The notes beneath the pieces are model-generated. The model saw nothing but the letters and a program-made list of their open reading frames with translations, made no database searches and had not been told where the DNA came from. Position numbers and translations under genes: made by a program. Positions 20,661 to 32,340 of a DNA stretch of 42,913 nt are shown piece by piece. The stretch is taken from the NCBI GenBank assembly GCA_015680685.1, contig MNCI01037746.1:34016-76928 (forward strand), in the 5' to 3' direction. The stretch's first letter is position 1; every line of letters starts with the position of its first letter. Origin of the DNA: Gnetum montanum (lineage: Eukaryota; Streptophyta; Gnetopsida; Gnetales; Gnetaceae).

Positions 20661-22130
20661 ACCCTTTCAATCTACCATTTTGAGATTGAACTCTTGCAAA
20701 ACCATGAGCCACCATATGACACAAGGGCTTACTGTTGGTTTGTTCATTAAAAACTAGATGGCACTATGATTTGTGTGCAAAAACACTTGATAACCAACCA
20801 CATAGTGCTTGACCTTTTCTAAGGCAAACACCACTGTCATCAACTCCTTTTCCGTAGTGGTGTAATTCAATTGTGCACCTATGATACTTTAGCTTGCGTA
20901 ATGAATATAATATGGACATTTTTTATCATCTAGTTGCATAAGAACTACCCACAAAGCATAATTTAATGCATCAGTGATCACATGAAATAGCTTGAACAAA
21001 TCAAGTTCTTGTAGAATTAGGGTTTAAATAAGCTTCTACTTCAATTGTTGAAATGTTGTTTCACATGCAAGGGTTTAGACAAATGGTGCATCTTTCTTTG
21101 TTAATTCAACTAATAGCTTGGCAATTTTGAAAAAGTTCACGATGAAGCGTTGATAGTAGCCAGTATGACCAAGGAATGACTACACTTCTTTAACTATTTC
21201 TAGTTGATGGGTTATTCCTTGGATGACTCTTATCTTTTTAGGGTCCACCTCAATTCTTGCTTTTGAGATATGATGCCCCAAGACTATGCCTTCTTGGACC
21301 ATAAGATGGCTCTTTTGCCAATTGAGCTAGAAGTTTGTTCTGACACATCTCCTCAACACCTACTCAAGACAGTCTAGGGCTTGCTCTAATGTAGCTCCAT
21401 AGGTAGAAAAGTCATCCATGAAGATCTCTACCCCACTATCAATTTATTGTTGAAAAATGCTAAGGACTAATCGTTGGAATGTAGCTAGGGCATTACATAG
21501 ACCGAATGGCATTTGACGATAAGTAAAAGTCCCCGAAGGACTTGTGAAAGTCATCTTCGCTTGGTCCTTTTCTGTGATCTAGATTTGGTTATAGCCACTA
21601 TAACCATCCAAAGAGCTATAATAGTTGTGCCCAAAAATGGTGTCTAACACTTGGTCGACAAAAAGTAATGAAAAATGATCTTTCAAAGTTACCATATTAA
21701 GCAACTAGAAGTTGATGCACACCCATCATTTGCCTCCTTTCTTGGGCATGATCATGAGTGGACTAACCCACTTACTATCTACAATATGGTAGATGAATCC
21801 TACCTTAAGGAGTTGCTTAATCTCCTCTTTGATAATCTTCTTTAATTTGGGATTCAAATACTACTGTGACTATCGTTTTGGCTTAATGGCAGGGTCGATG
21901 TATATCTGATGCTAGCATATTCTTGGATCTATTCCAATGAGCTTGGAATATGACTAGGCAAAGGTTGTTGACCATTTTTCCAAAAACTTCATCAACATCT
22001 TCTTTTGTCCTGCAGCAAGCTTAGCATTAATAATGACTAGCCTTCCATTTTTCAAGAACACATACTCCATTCCAGTTGGTAATGTCTTTAATTCAAGGGG
22101 TTCTTGTTTGAAATTGTTAAGAATCTCCAA
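20640..22130 (-). pseudogene. Element D: reverse transcriptase and RNase H
   Basis: The order and motifs match B and C. The catalytic box FMDDFSTYG is intact (21,408-21,422). RNase H keeps the first Asp (FHVITDALNYA, near 20,980), and the stretch before 20,640 carries the NVVVDQL connection. Stops and frameshifts are dense and open stretches are short. Plus-strand frames such as 20,118-20,432 are shadows. Confidence 0.75.
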
Positions 22131-22499
22131 CCCACCACAATTGATATCATCATTTACTCTCTCGAAGAGCTAGTGATGAACTTGCTCAAGTTCATCCATA
22201 CTTGCAACATATTCACACGTTAGGCCCTTAGTAGGTTCCATGCACAATGTACTACTACTAGAATCAACTATCAGCCACTGGGTACCTTCTTGTTTTGTGG
22301 TTTTTGCATACAAACATCTTTGTATTTAAGCTTCTCATACACACTACTTGCATATAGAGATAGATGTTTGCTTCATTGACCATAACTTCTGCACACAATC
22401 GCACCCTGAATCGTTGTATGCAATACATGGAACCCTCTTCTTCTAGATCTTTCCAAATTTATTTTATTTAGATATCTCTAAGGAAAGATCTCCAATTCC

Positions 22500-22880
22500 C
22501 ATTTTGGCATCAACAATGCTCAACCACATCCTTCCCATAATAATTGGGAAGTCTCCCTTGGAGTCCTCCACCTTGATTACTAGGAAGTTGGTAGGATGTG
22601 ACCACCCACAAATGGTGGTTACGATGATCTCTACCATTCCCAATGGAATAGTGATGAACTAGTTTGCTAGCTCCAACCTGATATTGCTCTTCTTCAAGGG
22701 AGGAAGGTTTCACATAGTGTATATCTCATGTGAGATTAGATTAACACCAAAACTAGAGTCAAGAAGAGCTTTACAAGGCTCATTCCCAGCAATTTGCAAA
22801 TATACTAAGGGACTTCTAGGATTAGCTAACTTCCTAGGCAGGTTACTAGCTTGAATCCAATTAGATACAACATGGGTCAA
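22500..22880 (-). pseudogene. Element D: aspartic protease
   Basis: The minus strand reads CKALLDSSFGVNLIS near 22,760 and continues to 22,500 with the flap and C-terminal part (VVTSYQL-type shifted frame at 22,510-22,713). The active-site triplet is DSS where F has DSG. That is one G-to-A change at the Gly codon, probably abolishing activity. Confidence 0.7.
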
Positions 22881-25049
22881 CATTACAGTATGGATTCAAG
22901 AGGAATTTTGGTTTGAAGGGGACTTGCATAAAGGTGAGGTAGAGGAAGGTGGAGGAGTAGGGCTACCAACCACTAATTTTTCAGAGGGCTTTAGTGAACT
23001 ATGAGATCAGAAGAAGGGTCTTTTCTTTGATAGTGGTTTTGACCCACTTAGTTGGTTAACTGGTTGTAGTGGAGTTCCACTTGGATAGTACTACTGTGGT
23101 TGGTAGAACTATCAAGAGTTACCTTGTGGATAAGACAATCTTTTGGGTGTTTGCCTTTGTGCAAGTCATGGATGTAAGGCAGACACCCCAGATTCTTGCA
23201 AGTGTGGCACAATTGGATAACATCCCTTAGGATGTTCATACTAGTAAACATCACACCCATCATCATCATCTGATTTGCTATCCAAAACCATCTCTATCAC
23301 AGCCATCTTACCCTTACCCTTGGATATGGCTTGTTCACCTTCCTTACATCTCCAGCACTCACGCTCATCACTTTGCTCCTTACACTCCTCAACAATTTTA
23401 AAAATAGCTTTAAACTTATTGTCCATGGAGTCCCATCATTGGTCAACCTTAGCCATGATTTCAAATTGCAATTTTTGGAGTGGCAAGGTTTTTTGATTAG
23501 CCAGCTCATCTCTAGTTAACTCATCCTCACTGTCACAAAATCGAACCCTCCTTTTGTAGATAGAAGGATCCCTCTTGTATTTCTCTACACTTTCTCACTT
23601 TCTCAATTCTTCCTCCTCCCTGGCTACTTGCTCAATTAACTTTTCGATCTTATGGATGCTTAACTCTATCAATCTCACTTGAGCATAGACACTAAGGATT
23701 TTCCTTGTTTCAAACTACAATCCATCTATGATATGGTGAAGTTGATCAAGTTGAGAGTATTTATGGTCGAGACACTTATGCAATAGAGAGTAGTATCAGC
23801 CAATAGTGGCATCCAAGGGCTCATAGTTTCCTTATTTCCACTCTTGTATATGCTTCCTTAGATTGGATACTTGGGAGTATGTTTGATATTTGTCACTAAA
23901 TAATGCTAACATCATACTCCACTGTCGAATTAATTATGACTCCAAGGACTAGTACCAATTTTCTTCTTCCTTAATGAGTGTCCTTGGAAATAATTTCAAC
24001 TTCTACCAATTGTTCTCAATATTCTCCAAAGCACATGCATCCTAAAAGGCTTGGAGATGATTTCATGAATCAACATCGTAGCCTCCCTCAAACCAAAGGA
24101 TGTTGTTCATGTCTAGCCTCTTTATTCTGCTATCCTTTACATGCCTTATTGGAATCTTCATGGCCTCTGCAATGTTTAATATGCTCCAAGTGGAAAGTAG
24201 AGGTTCATCAAGGCCACAGTGATGGTGCTTATGATGTTCTCTACTAACCCTTCTTTCATGGCAGTGGGTCACTCTGGATTGCCCATGCCTTCAATCATGA
24301 CTGTCCCGACAATCCCTTCTATTGTTATAGTCACATCAGTCACCTCCATCATGATCATGCCCTCTATAACCACAATCTAAGCTAGATGAAGAAGATCAAG
24401 ACAATGAAGGGGAAGAGAAATGAGAACTTACATCGTGCTAATGCCTATCATCCATTCTTTGATGATCAGGACCACAATCATGATCATGGCCCCCATTTTC
24501 CCCCTTATCATGACTTGCTCCCCTAGATCCATTTTTGTCATTGGATCCATTCTGACCAGAACCTAGATAATGAATTGTGGATTGCACATTTTGGTTGAGG
24601 GCCCCTTGACCAAAGTCAAAGAGAAGAGTATCACCAAAGGAAAATCCCCAAGAGAAGTGTTCGTCTCCATCCAATAGGCCAAGCGGAGGTGGAAAGGTGC
24701 TTGACCCCTTTCCCTTCACAAGCTTGTGTTGGTACTCTAGCTAACGAGCCATTAACCTTTGTGCTTCAATGGGATGCTAATCTCTTGAATTGAGATCTCA
24801 CATCTGATACTTTCCATGAGGATGTTGAAGCCCATGTTGTGCAAACATTAGCTGGAGCATGGCTAGAATAGGTTAATCCAATGGCAACACAATGTTGCCT
24901 TCCATGTTGCATCACCGTAGCATTTCATCTTGATGTAAGATGAAGGTGAAGTCTAGTACATACTCATCAGGATGAGCATATACCACCCAGTATTAGTGAG
25001 GCACCTAGTCTGCCTTGGGTGGACATAGACTCTTGTGAGAAGAAGATAT
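22880..25049 (-). pseudogene. Element D: gag, start codon lost
   Basis: The position that is ATG in B and C is ATA here (25,049-25,047), and the following codons TCT TCT TCT CAC match B. The N-terminal block reads FTFILHQDEMLR and then TGA, at the same place as stops in B and C. The best open part is MKGKGSSTFPPPLGLLDG (24,719 down). The Cys/His motif near 23,250 has lost a Cys (CDVY, then a stop). The usual late Gln/Pro-rich tail follows toward 22,900. Confidence 0.75.
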
Positions 25050-25195
25050 TTTATGTTAATGAATCTATATGCAATGTGTGATTAACATTTAATTTAGTTG
25101 TAATAATAATTTTTTTTGTAAGATTTGACTCTTAGGGTTTGAACAATGAGGTTACTAAGTTTCACTAAGTTTAGATAGCGCACGTAGAACTAAAG

Positions 25196-25213
25196 TCCCC
25201 AGCAATAGCGCCA
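25196..25213 (-). other. Element D primer-binding site (tRNA-Asp type)
   Basis: On the minus strand it reads TGGCGCTATTGCTGGGGA. This fits the complement of the plant tRNA-Asp 3' end except for three transitions. It is the best preserved of the three such sites here. Confidence 0.85.
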
Positions 25214-25918
25214 ATGATGAGTGACAAGGGATCCCTATGCCCAACCATAAAAATCACAAGCATTTACATGTGATCTAGTCCAATTCCGTAGACTTTAATT
25301 ACCAAGTACACTAGAGCTAAATAGTGAGTTCGTGTTGTCTATTCATTGTCTTTCCAGTCTCACTTGTGAAATGCAAATGTATGGTTAAGTGTGACTAAGG
25401 TATAAGATTTCTATTATTTTATATTTTATCAATTTTCTCACCTAAAACAAGAGTAAAAGTAAGAGGAATTAAGTGCTAAGTGAACTATTGTCTAATCTAG
25501 CCTTACACAAGTAGTCGTCCCCACTTCCTGGACACATCCTGAACTTCAAGTAACACTACTAAGTTGTCAAACACTAATTGTTTTTAAGCTATCAAGTGTC
25601 ACATGTATGTTCGAAGGGGTCATTCTTGTGTATTTTAATTAGTTTCTTAATTAATCAAAATTAATTACTAAATAAATAAAATTAAGCGTAAACTACATGA
25701 AATCACAATATATAAATGCAAGGATGAATCAAAGAGCTTTTCTTTACTGCCAACACAATGGTGTGTTCAGGTACATCAATGCTTGAATGAAGATCCGATG
25801 ACACTTAGACCTCCTACTGTGGGCACTTGGAAAATATTCTAAGTCTCAAATGAACAAACTACAAGAATTTCACTACTTGGCTCTAAAAACTACCCCTGAA
25901 TCATGTGCCCAAGGGCTA

Positions 25919-25926
25919 TATTTATA
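25919..25926 (-). promoter_or_regulatory. Element D LTR TATA box
   Basis: TATAAATA on the minus strand, downstream of the GATATC-core array by about 19 bp. Confidence 0.8.
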
Positions 25927-25944
25927 GGCCTAGGAGTACTTCAT

Positions 25945-26012
25945 GATATTGCATGTTCAATATTGCATCTTCGGCCACAATATCACATAACTGATATCAT
26001 GTACCCGATATT
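25945..26012. repeat. Five GATATC-core words in element D U3
   Basis: Cores GATATT, AATATT, AATATC, GATATC and GATATT lie at 25,945, 25,959, 25,979, 25,993 and 26,007. Spacing is 14-20 bp, with TGCA/CATG flanks. Confidence 0.8.
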
Positions 26013-26165
26013 GCAACCACTCCAATAACGGAGCTTATGAAAAACATGATTCATCATGTAGCAATTGATATATGCTAATATTGGCCCTAACACATTTAGG
26101 ATCTTCAATCAAATCATATTCCCATCTCCAATAAAGATTGGTTTCTTTATCCATTTATTGAAAGA

Positions 26166-27016
26166 CTAATTTGAAGTGTGTTTTTCTACTTGATCTCCTT
26201 TATTCTTATTTTTCTCTCTTCTACTTAGCTCAAAAGCTTTTCTCTTAGTAGATGGATCAACAATAACGTTTGGAGGCCTAGAAGTAGTTAGTCTTTCCTT
26301 TGACCTCAAATTATATCCATTATCCTCATTATTATTACACTCCTCATCTGAGGATATATCTTTTTCAAAACTTGAAAGAGAAGAAGTATCACTAGACCCA
26401 AATTTAGAAGATTTGCTTACATAATGAACACTAGATAGCTCATTCTGAGATTCAATATCAAGAAAGTTAGACACAACAAGGTCACTATCATCCTCATCTT
26501 CTACTAACTTAGTGTCTTGATATTTATGTTTTCTATTTTTTTCTTCCTTGATATGAACTCTTGTCATGGCTTTTTCTAGTTTTACTATTTTATTGAACAT
26601 ATCTTGCATTGATTAACCTTTTTCAAATTCTGTTCCTTCAAGTTCTTGCTCTATATTAATATGAGATGGACTTAGTAAAGCTTTAAATTGAGAAAAATCT
26701 TGCATAGGAATCATAACTTTTTCTTCTCTTTTTTGAGTTATAGCAATTTCTTCATGATTTAAGTTTAACTATTTTTCTAGCTATATAACCTCACTAAACT
26801 AGTCATTTAGTGTAGTTAAGTTTGGAGTTCTTCTTAACCGAATTGAAATGTTGGGGTTGACAGCCTTAAGATAAGTTTCTCTAAGCATTTCATCTAATGG
26901 TCTATATTGCCTTTGAAAAAGCCCACAAATTCATTGAAATTTGATGTTAAAATCTCTACTTGATTCTTTTTCTCCTTCCTTAGCTTGTATTAGCCCACAG
27001 TATAGTTGTTGTTGAT
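26166..27016 (-). pseudogene. Element E: gag, C-terminal half
   Basis: It continues the frame of 36,936-37,467 once element C is removed, starting QQQLYCGLIQAKEGEKESSR. A 147-codon open stretch (26,609-26,166) is rich in Ser, Asp, Glu and Lys and includes GYNLRSKERLTTSRPP. This resembles the disordered nucleic-acid-binding tail of plant gypsy Gag. Stops between 26,610 and 26,980 are few. The protease and RT expected next are missing because the LTR of D begins at 26,056. I see nothing else in 26,057-26,165. Confidence 0.7.
27012..27016. repeat. Target-site duplication TTGAT, left copy (element C)
   Basis: TTGAT immediately precedes the 5' LTR of C. The same 5 bases follow the 3' LTR at 36,931-36,935. 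Confidence 0.9.
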
Positions 27017-27027
27017 TAATGAACTGT

Positions 27028-27109
27028 GATATCAGGGCTGCAATATCGAATCCGCGATATCGGGTTCGTGATATCAGAGCTTGCCATGCAATGTTAGATA
27101 CCTGATATC
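27028..27109. repeat. Five GATATC-core words in element C 5' U3
   Basis: Cores at 27,028, 27,042 (AATATC), 27,056, 27,070 and 27,104 with CG-rich flanks (e.g. CCGCGATATCGGG). The first three intervals are exactly 14 bp. Confidence 0.85.
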
Positions 27110-27127
27110 GTGTCCTACCTCATTGCT

Positions 27128-27135
27128 TATAAATA
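27128..27135 (+). promoter_or_regulatory. Element C 5' LTR TATA box
   Basis: TATAAATA, identical in the 3' LTR (36,171-36,178). Confidence 0.85.
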
Positions 27136-27302
27136 AGAGGTAGGTGCACTTGGCTTACATAGTTAATTTTAGTCTCTTACCCAAACTCTTGCCTTTTCTC
27201 CCTCTCAGAGTTAGAATTATTACTACGTGCTCACAATAGGAGTCATAAAGTGAACTGATCTTTATTCGAGCATTGTGTACCTGAGCACACCTTGTGTATG
27301 GT

Positions 27303-27308
27303 AATAAA
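27303..27308 (+). terminator. Polyadenylation signal candidate in C 5' LTR
   Basis: AATAAA lies 168 bp after the end of the TATA box. The 3' LTR copy (36,346-36,351) would be the one used for the element transcript. Confidence 0.5.
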
Positions 27309-27877
27309 GATGAACTTTGTGATAAACTTTGCAACATTCAGAATAGATTAATTAATGTTATTTTTAGTTCTTTAATGCTTTCCTTAGTTAATTAATGTTC
27401 TCTCTCTCTCTTTCCCTCTCTCTCTCTCACCCTACAACTCTCCTAAGTAAGCACACTTAGTACAATCACTTCAAGCATGTGTGTAACACTTGGTAACTTA
27501 GTAATGATTAGCACTTTGTAATCCCAGTAGTATTGCACTAGTTCAGGATGTGTACGGCAAGTGAGAACAAATATTGGTGTTAGGATTAATTAAAGCCTAG
27601 TTAATCAGTAGTTAAATTAAATTAGTTACTTAGTTATCTCTCTCCTCCTTTATTAGTACCAAGACAATAAAAACATAAAATCCATAAAAATCATATGCCT
27701 CAAGTTTACTTAACCATATAATCATCACATACAAGTAAGCTTGGGAAGCCAATGATTAACCAACCCGTCCTTATTCCATCAAGGCACATCAGCACTTAGC
27801 CCTTGGAATTCGACTGGATCATGTGTGTACACACATATTCGTATGGTTGAGCAGAAGGATAGCTCACCGCTCATCAT

Positions 27878-27895
27878 TGGTGTTGCTGTTGGGGA
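27878..27895 (+). other. Element C primer-binding site (tRNA-Asp type, decayed)
   Basis: TGGTGTTGCTGTTGGGGA differs from the tRNA-Asp complement mainly by C-to-T changes. Its place, one base after the LTR, equals that in B and D. Confidence 0.75.
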
Positions 27896-28014
27896 CTTTG
27901 TTGTTTGTGCACTAACTAGAACATAGGAAATCTTTTACATCGTTGGAATGAACCCTTAGGGTTGGTTAAGGAAAAATAATAATATAGAATACATTGCACA
28001 CTGAATAGACAAGC

Positions 28015-29935
28015 ATGTCTCCTTCTTCGTACAAAAGTGTTTCGCTACCTAGGTCTGATATAGGGAACAATCGAAGACGTAGTACACATGATAATCTGCC
28101 AGTCCCTCAATAGTTTTGTGTGGTATATGTTCATCCTGATGAATATGTACCAAACTTTACCTTTATCCTCCACTAGGATGAACAACTGCATTGGTGAGAC
28201 TTAGAAGGTAACATAGTGTTACCTCCTAATCGCTTTGTCCTAGGCATGCTTCTTGGTGATCTCACACGAATTGGTATGTAGCACTTATAGGCAGAGTACA
28301 TTGTGCATGATCATGACTCGAAAGAGTATCGACCCANCACATGTCCTAAGTGAAAATGAGGATGGTGAACCTGCCTCAAGCAGTCACCCCCACAATGATG
28401 TTCCTCCCTTTGACTTCAGTTAAGGGGTTTTGTATCAGAATCTTTACTCAACTATCCATAATCCAGATTCTGGTGCTGATAGACACAAAGGGTCTAAAAA
28501 AGGAACACGAGCACATGACAAAGATGGACATTCCAATCGTAATCGTAATCAAGGTTGCGACCACCGAAGAGAAGGAAGTAGGCACTAACATGGTGATAGT
28601 CCCCCTTCTTCTTCTTCTTCATCATCCCCTTCACCCTCTCCTTTGAGATCTAGATGTACTCACAAAGAAAAAGACCATGACGAAAAGGGTAAGCAAAACG
28701 AGAGTCATAGATGAAACAGTCTAGAAAGGGGACAAGGGCACTCTAGAGAAACACATTGTGAAAGAAGGGAGAGTAGGGAACAACATAGGCATCATAGATG
28801 CCATAGACAGGATGATCACGATTAACCCCTAGTCACTACTCAAAGTATGTTAGACATAACTGAGGCTGTTAGGATCCCAACAAGGCACCAGAAGGATAGT
28901 AGGATCAAGAGATTAGACATAAAAAATATCTCACAATTTGAAGGGGAATACAATGTTGATCCTCAAGATCATCTACAAGCATTTTATGATACATGTGCCT
29001 TACAAAACATAGAAAGTGAATGGAAAAAACTTAAGTTGTTCCCATGGACACTAGTCAAAGAAGTGGAGAGCTAGTACTGGTCCTTAGAACTAGAATCAAT
29101 TCGTAGGTGGAGTACCATGTTAGAATTATTCAACGATAAGTGCCAAATGTACTCCCAAGTGTCCAACCTACGAAAGAAAATTCAAGGCTGAAAACAAGTA
29201 GGACATGAACCCTTGGATGCTACCATGGGCTGCTATTATGCATTGTTACATTATTGTCCTGGCCATCAACTACATCATCTTGTAGATGGGCTTAGGCATG
29301 AAACACGAAGAACCCTTGGGACGTATGCCCAAGGGAGGCTATATGAGCTTAAGACCCATCAAGTTCAAAGATTATTGGAGCAATTTGCTAAAGAAGAAGG
29401 TGATCTAAGGAATAGAGAGAGTGTGGAGGAATATAATAGGTATCCTTCCCTCCGAAGGAGGGGAGTAAGATTCTGTGAGGATGAAGAAGATTCACCACTC
29501 GAAGAGCTGGTGAATAAGAAAACCTTGCCTATCCAAAAATTAGCATCGGAAGTATCAAAAAAGGTAGATCAAATGTGGGATTACCTAGATGATAGATTTC
29601 AAACTATTCTTAAAATAATAGAGAAGTCTAGAGAGCAAGGTAGTGATTGCAAAAAAAAAAGAGAAACTGAACATGCATGTAACAAGGGTAAGGACAAAGT
29701 TTCTATCATTGAAGAAGTTGTGGATTTGGATATAGATAATGATAGTGGATGCAAGATATGCCAATATGAACATCCTAAGTGATGTTGCCCTATAATCTCA
29801 CATCTGCAGGAGTCTGGGGTGTATGCACTCAACCCACGATTAAACAAAAGGCAAACACCCCAAAGGTTACCTTATCCTCAAGGTAATTCAAGGCAGTTCC
29901 ACCAACCCTTAACATATTATCCAAGTGGAACTCCA
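28015..29935 (+). pseudogene. Element C: gag, decayed
   Basis: The start is ATG at 28,015 (MSPSSYKSVSLPRSDIGNN), 119 bp after the primer site. EYVPNFTFILH is followed by TAG and, soon after, TGA, both shared with B. A frameshift lies between about 28,400 and 28,850. The capsid-like part runs from MLDITEAVRIPTRHQKDSR (28,847) through LELESIRRWSTMLELFNDK. The longest open stretch (29,213-29,782, 189 codons) ends with CKICQYEHPK, a short Cys/His motif. A Gln/Tyr/Pro-rich tail follows. An N at 28,337 lies inside. The frame 28,350-28,646 is a shadow. Confidence 0.85.
28337..28337. other. Single N inside element C gag
   Basis: An undetermined base. The neighbouring frame can be read through it, so it looks like one ambiguous base and not a large gap. 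Confidence 0.8.
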
Positions 29936-30429
29936 TCATAACCAATCAAGCAATATCAATAGTGGCAATACCCATAATCATGGGGAATGCCACCATCAAG
30001 GCAATAGTATCCTTATCGACAACCTGACCCCTATGGATATTATGTGCAGCAGCCAGTCTCTCAACGTGACTCTACTGGTCATGTCACTTCTCAACCTCAC
30101 TACCAAGCCTGTAGTATTATAGGACTCCTTCTCCTAGGGGCAATGTTCCACAAACATACCATCCTTCTCATCTAGCTGCACCTCTTCTATCCTTAACTCC
30201 ATTACCACCTGCTCTAGCTATGCAGGGCAAAATCCCTACCCAACTGCAGCAACGTAACGTCACAAGGGTTATTGACCCTCAACCTACTATTGGTTTTGAC
30301 AACCACATGAAGAAAAGACCTTTCTTTAGAACCAACAGTTCAATAATTCCTTGCAACCACAAGCAACTAATTCTTCAACCACGTCACTATTACTTGAATC
30401 TTTAAAGCTCCCTTCAACCCAAAAATCGC

Positions 30430-30950
30430 ACTAAACACATATGGTCATGTTAACTCATGCTGTCACTGATTGGATAAAAGCTAGCCATCTTCCTAGGAAA
30501 TTCTCTGATCCTAGAAGTCCTCTAATATATCTACAAATCACTGGAAATGAACTGTGCAAGGCTCTTTTGGATTCAAGTTCTGGTATCAACTTGATTTCTC
30601 AAGAAATGTACAAAGCCTAGAACCTACCTCTACTACAAAAGAGTAACATCATTTAGAGTTGGCCGACCAGTCTATGACTATCTTGTTGGGACTAGTGGAG
30701 GACATTGTCACCACTGTTTGTGGGTGGTCGTATCTATTTGAATTCCTAGTGATTCAAGTAAACAATGGTAAGCGGGATTTCCCAATCATATTGGAAAGAG
30801 CATGGCTAAGCACAGTTGACGTGCACCTAGGAATCCACAATCTTTCCTTGGAAATATCAAAGGAAAATACATTCGAAAAGATCAAGAAGAAAAAACTTCC
30901 ATGCATCACATACAATGACTTAGGGTGTAATTATGTGCATAAGTCATAGT
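30430..30950 (+). pseudogene. Element C: aspartic protease
   Basis: The first half holds CKALLDSSSGINLISQEMY (active-site loop near 30,570). After a frameshift near 30,655 the second half reads LADQSMTILLGLVEDIVTTV and CGWSYLFEFLVIQV. The active-site triplet is DSS where F has DSG. The stretch 29,936-30,430 is the degraded Gag tail, and 30,950-31,100 is linker with no motif. Confidence 0.8.
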
Positions 30951-31099
30951 TCGTGCAACATTTAACATTGCTTGCATGTAATCAGTGTGCACAAGTGACT
31001 AATATACAAAGATGCCTATATGTAGCATCCACAAGATAGTAAGGCACCCATTGGCTAACAACTGATCAAGAGAGCAGTTCAACTATATGCATGGAACCA

Positions 31100-32340
31100 A
31101 CTGAGGATTTGACTTGCGCTTACATCGATAGCATAGACACATTAGAGCAAGTCCATCGCCAACTTCCAAGTATTGACCTTGAAAATATCAACTGGGGGAA
31201 GTTGGAAATCCCTGATAAGTTTAAGCAAGAGCCCCTTGAGCTAAAACCATTGCCCACTAGTATGTAATACATGTTTCTTAGAAATGGAAAATCGGTAATT
31301 ATTAACACTAAGTTTGCTCCTCCATAAAAAGAGAGACTACTGAAGGTAATAAACAAATGGTTGAAAGCCTTTTCTTGGTCATATCCTAAATTAACCGAAA
31401 TAGATCCTAGGATATGCCAACATAGAATTTACACTGACCCCTTCATGAAGCCTCGAAGACAACCGTAGAGGCATTTGAACCCAAAGCTGAAGCAAGTAGT
31501 TAAGGAAGAAATTGAACAACTTCAAAAAGCTAGGTTCATCTACCCCATTGCCAATAGCTAATGGGTTCATCCCTTAGTTATCATGCCCAAAAATGGAGGC
31601 AAATGGAGGGTGTGCATAGATTTTAGTCTACCAAACATGGCAACATTCAAGGACTACTTTCTGTTGCCATTCATTAACCAAGTCTTAGACACCATTGCAG
31701 GGCATCGCTACTATAGATTTTTGGATGGGTATAGTGGGTACAACCAAATACAAATAGCCCTAGAAGACCAAGCCAAGACTATGTTCACCAGTCCTTGGGG
31801 AAAATTTGCATACAAACAAATGTTGTTTGGCTTGTGCAATGCCCCTACAACATTTCAATGATTAGTTCTAATCATATTCCAGTAGCAAATAGGAAACAAT
31901 GTGGAGGTCTTCATGGATGAATTCTCCACCTACAAAGCAAACTTTGATCAAGCCTTGGACTGGTTAGAGTAAGTATTGAAACGATGTGTAGAAACAAATT
32001 TAAGGCTCAACTGGCAAAAAAAACCATTTGATAGTCCAAGAAGGCATTGTACTAGGGCATAAAATTTCACAAACAAGGATAGAGGTAGACCCTGAAAAGA
32101 TCAAATTTATCCAAGGAATTACCTATCAACCAAAAACTATAAAAGATATCTAGTCATTCCTTGGACACACTGGCCACTACAGAAGGTTTATTGAGAACTT
32201 TTCAAAGGTTGCAAAACCATTGGTTGAATTAACGAAAAAGGACGTACCTGTTGGGAGGACCAGGGAATGCGAACTAGCTTTCCAAACTTTAAAATAGAAG
32301 CTAGTAGAAACACCTATTCTACAAGCCCCTGACTAGTCCA
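31100..32340 (+). pseudogene. Element C: reverse transcriptase
   Basis: After a lead-in (LELKPLPTSM, stop, YMFLRNGKS), the best piece (31,583-31,861) carries KWRVCIDFSLPNMATFKDYF, FLDGYSGYNQI and FGLCNAPTTFQ, the classic gypsy RT motifs. The catalytic box at 31,910-31,924 is FMDEF, so the second Asp is Glu. A frameshift in an A-run near 32,020 moves the frame, after which VQEGIVLGHKIS and SFLGHTGHYRRFI follow. Stops are mostly TAA/TAG at expected Gln codons and TGA at an expected Arg codon. RT copies the element RNA into DNA. Confidence 0.9.

Larger units (their letters stand above)
25215..26056 (-). mobile_element. Element D: 5' LTR (842 bp)
   Basis: The outer end is TGATGAATCATG on the minus strand and the inner end CTCATCA. 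It has TATAAATA and a GATATC-core array upstream of it. The R/U5 block ACTGTGGGCACTTGGAAAATATTCTAA is nearly identical to B. It interrupts element E just after E's gag. The partner LTR is not in the window because B cuts D's 3' side. Confidence 0.8.
27017..27876 (+). mobile_element. Element C: 5' LTR (860 bp)
   Basis: It begins TAATGAAC (3' LTR: TGATGAAC, so a G-to-A change) and ends CGCTCATCA. Order: GATATC-core array (27,028-27,109), TATAAATA (27,128-27,135), AATAAA (27,303-27,308), a CT-rich microsatellite (about 27,400-27,428), a doubled GGTAAC/GTAATCCCAGTA motif, end. Confidence 0.9.
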
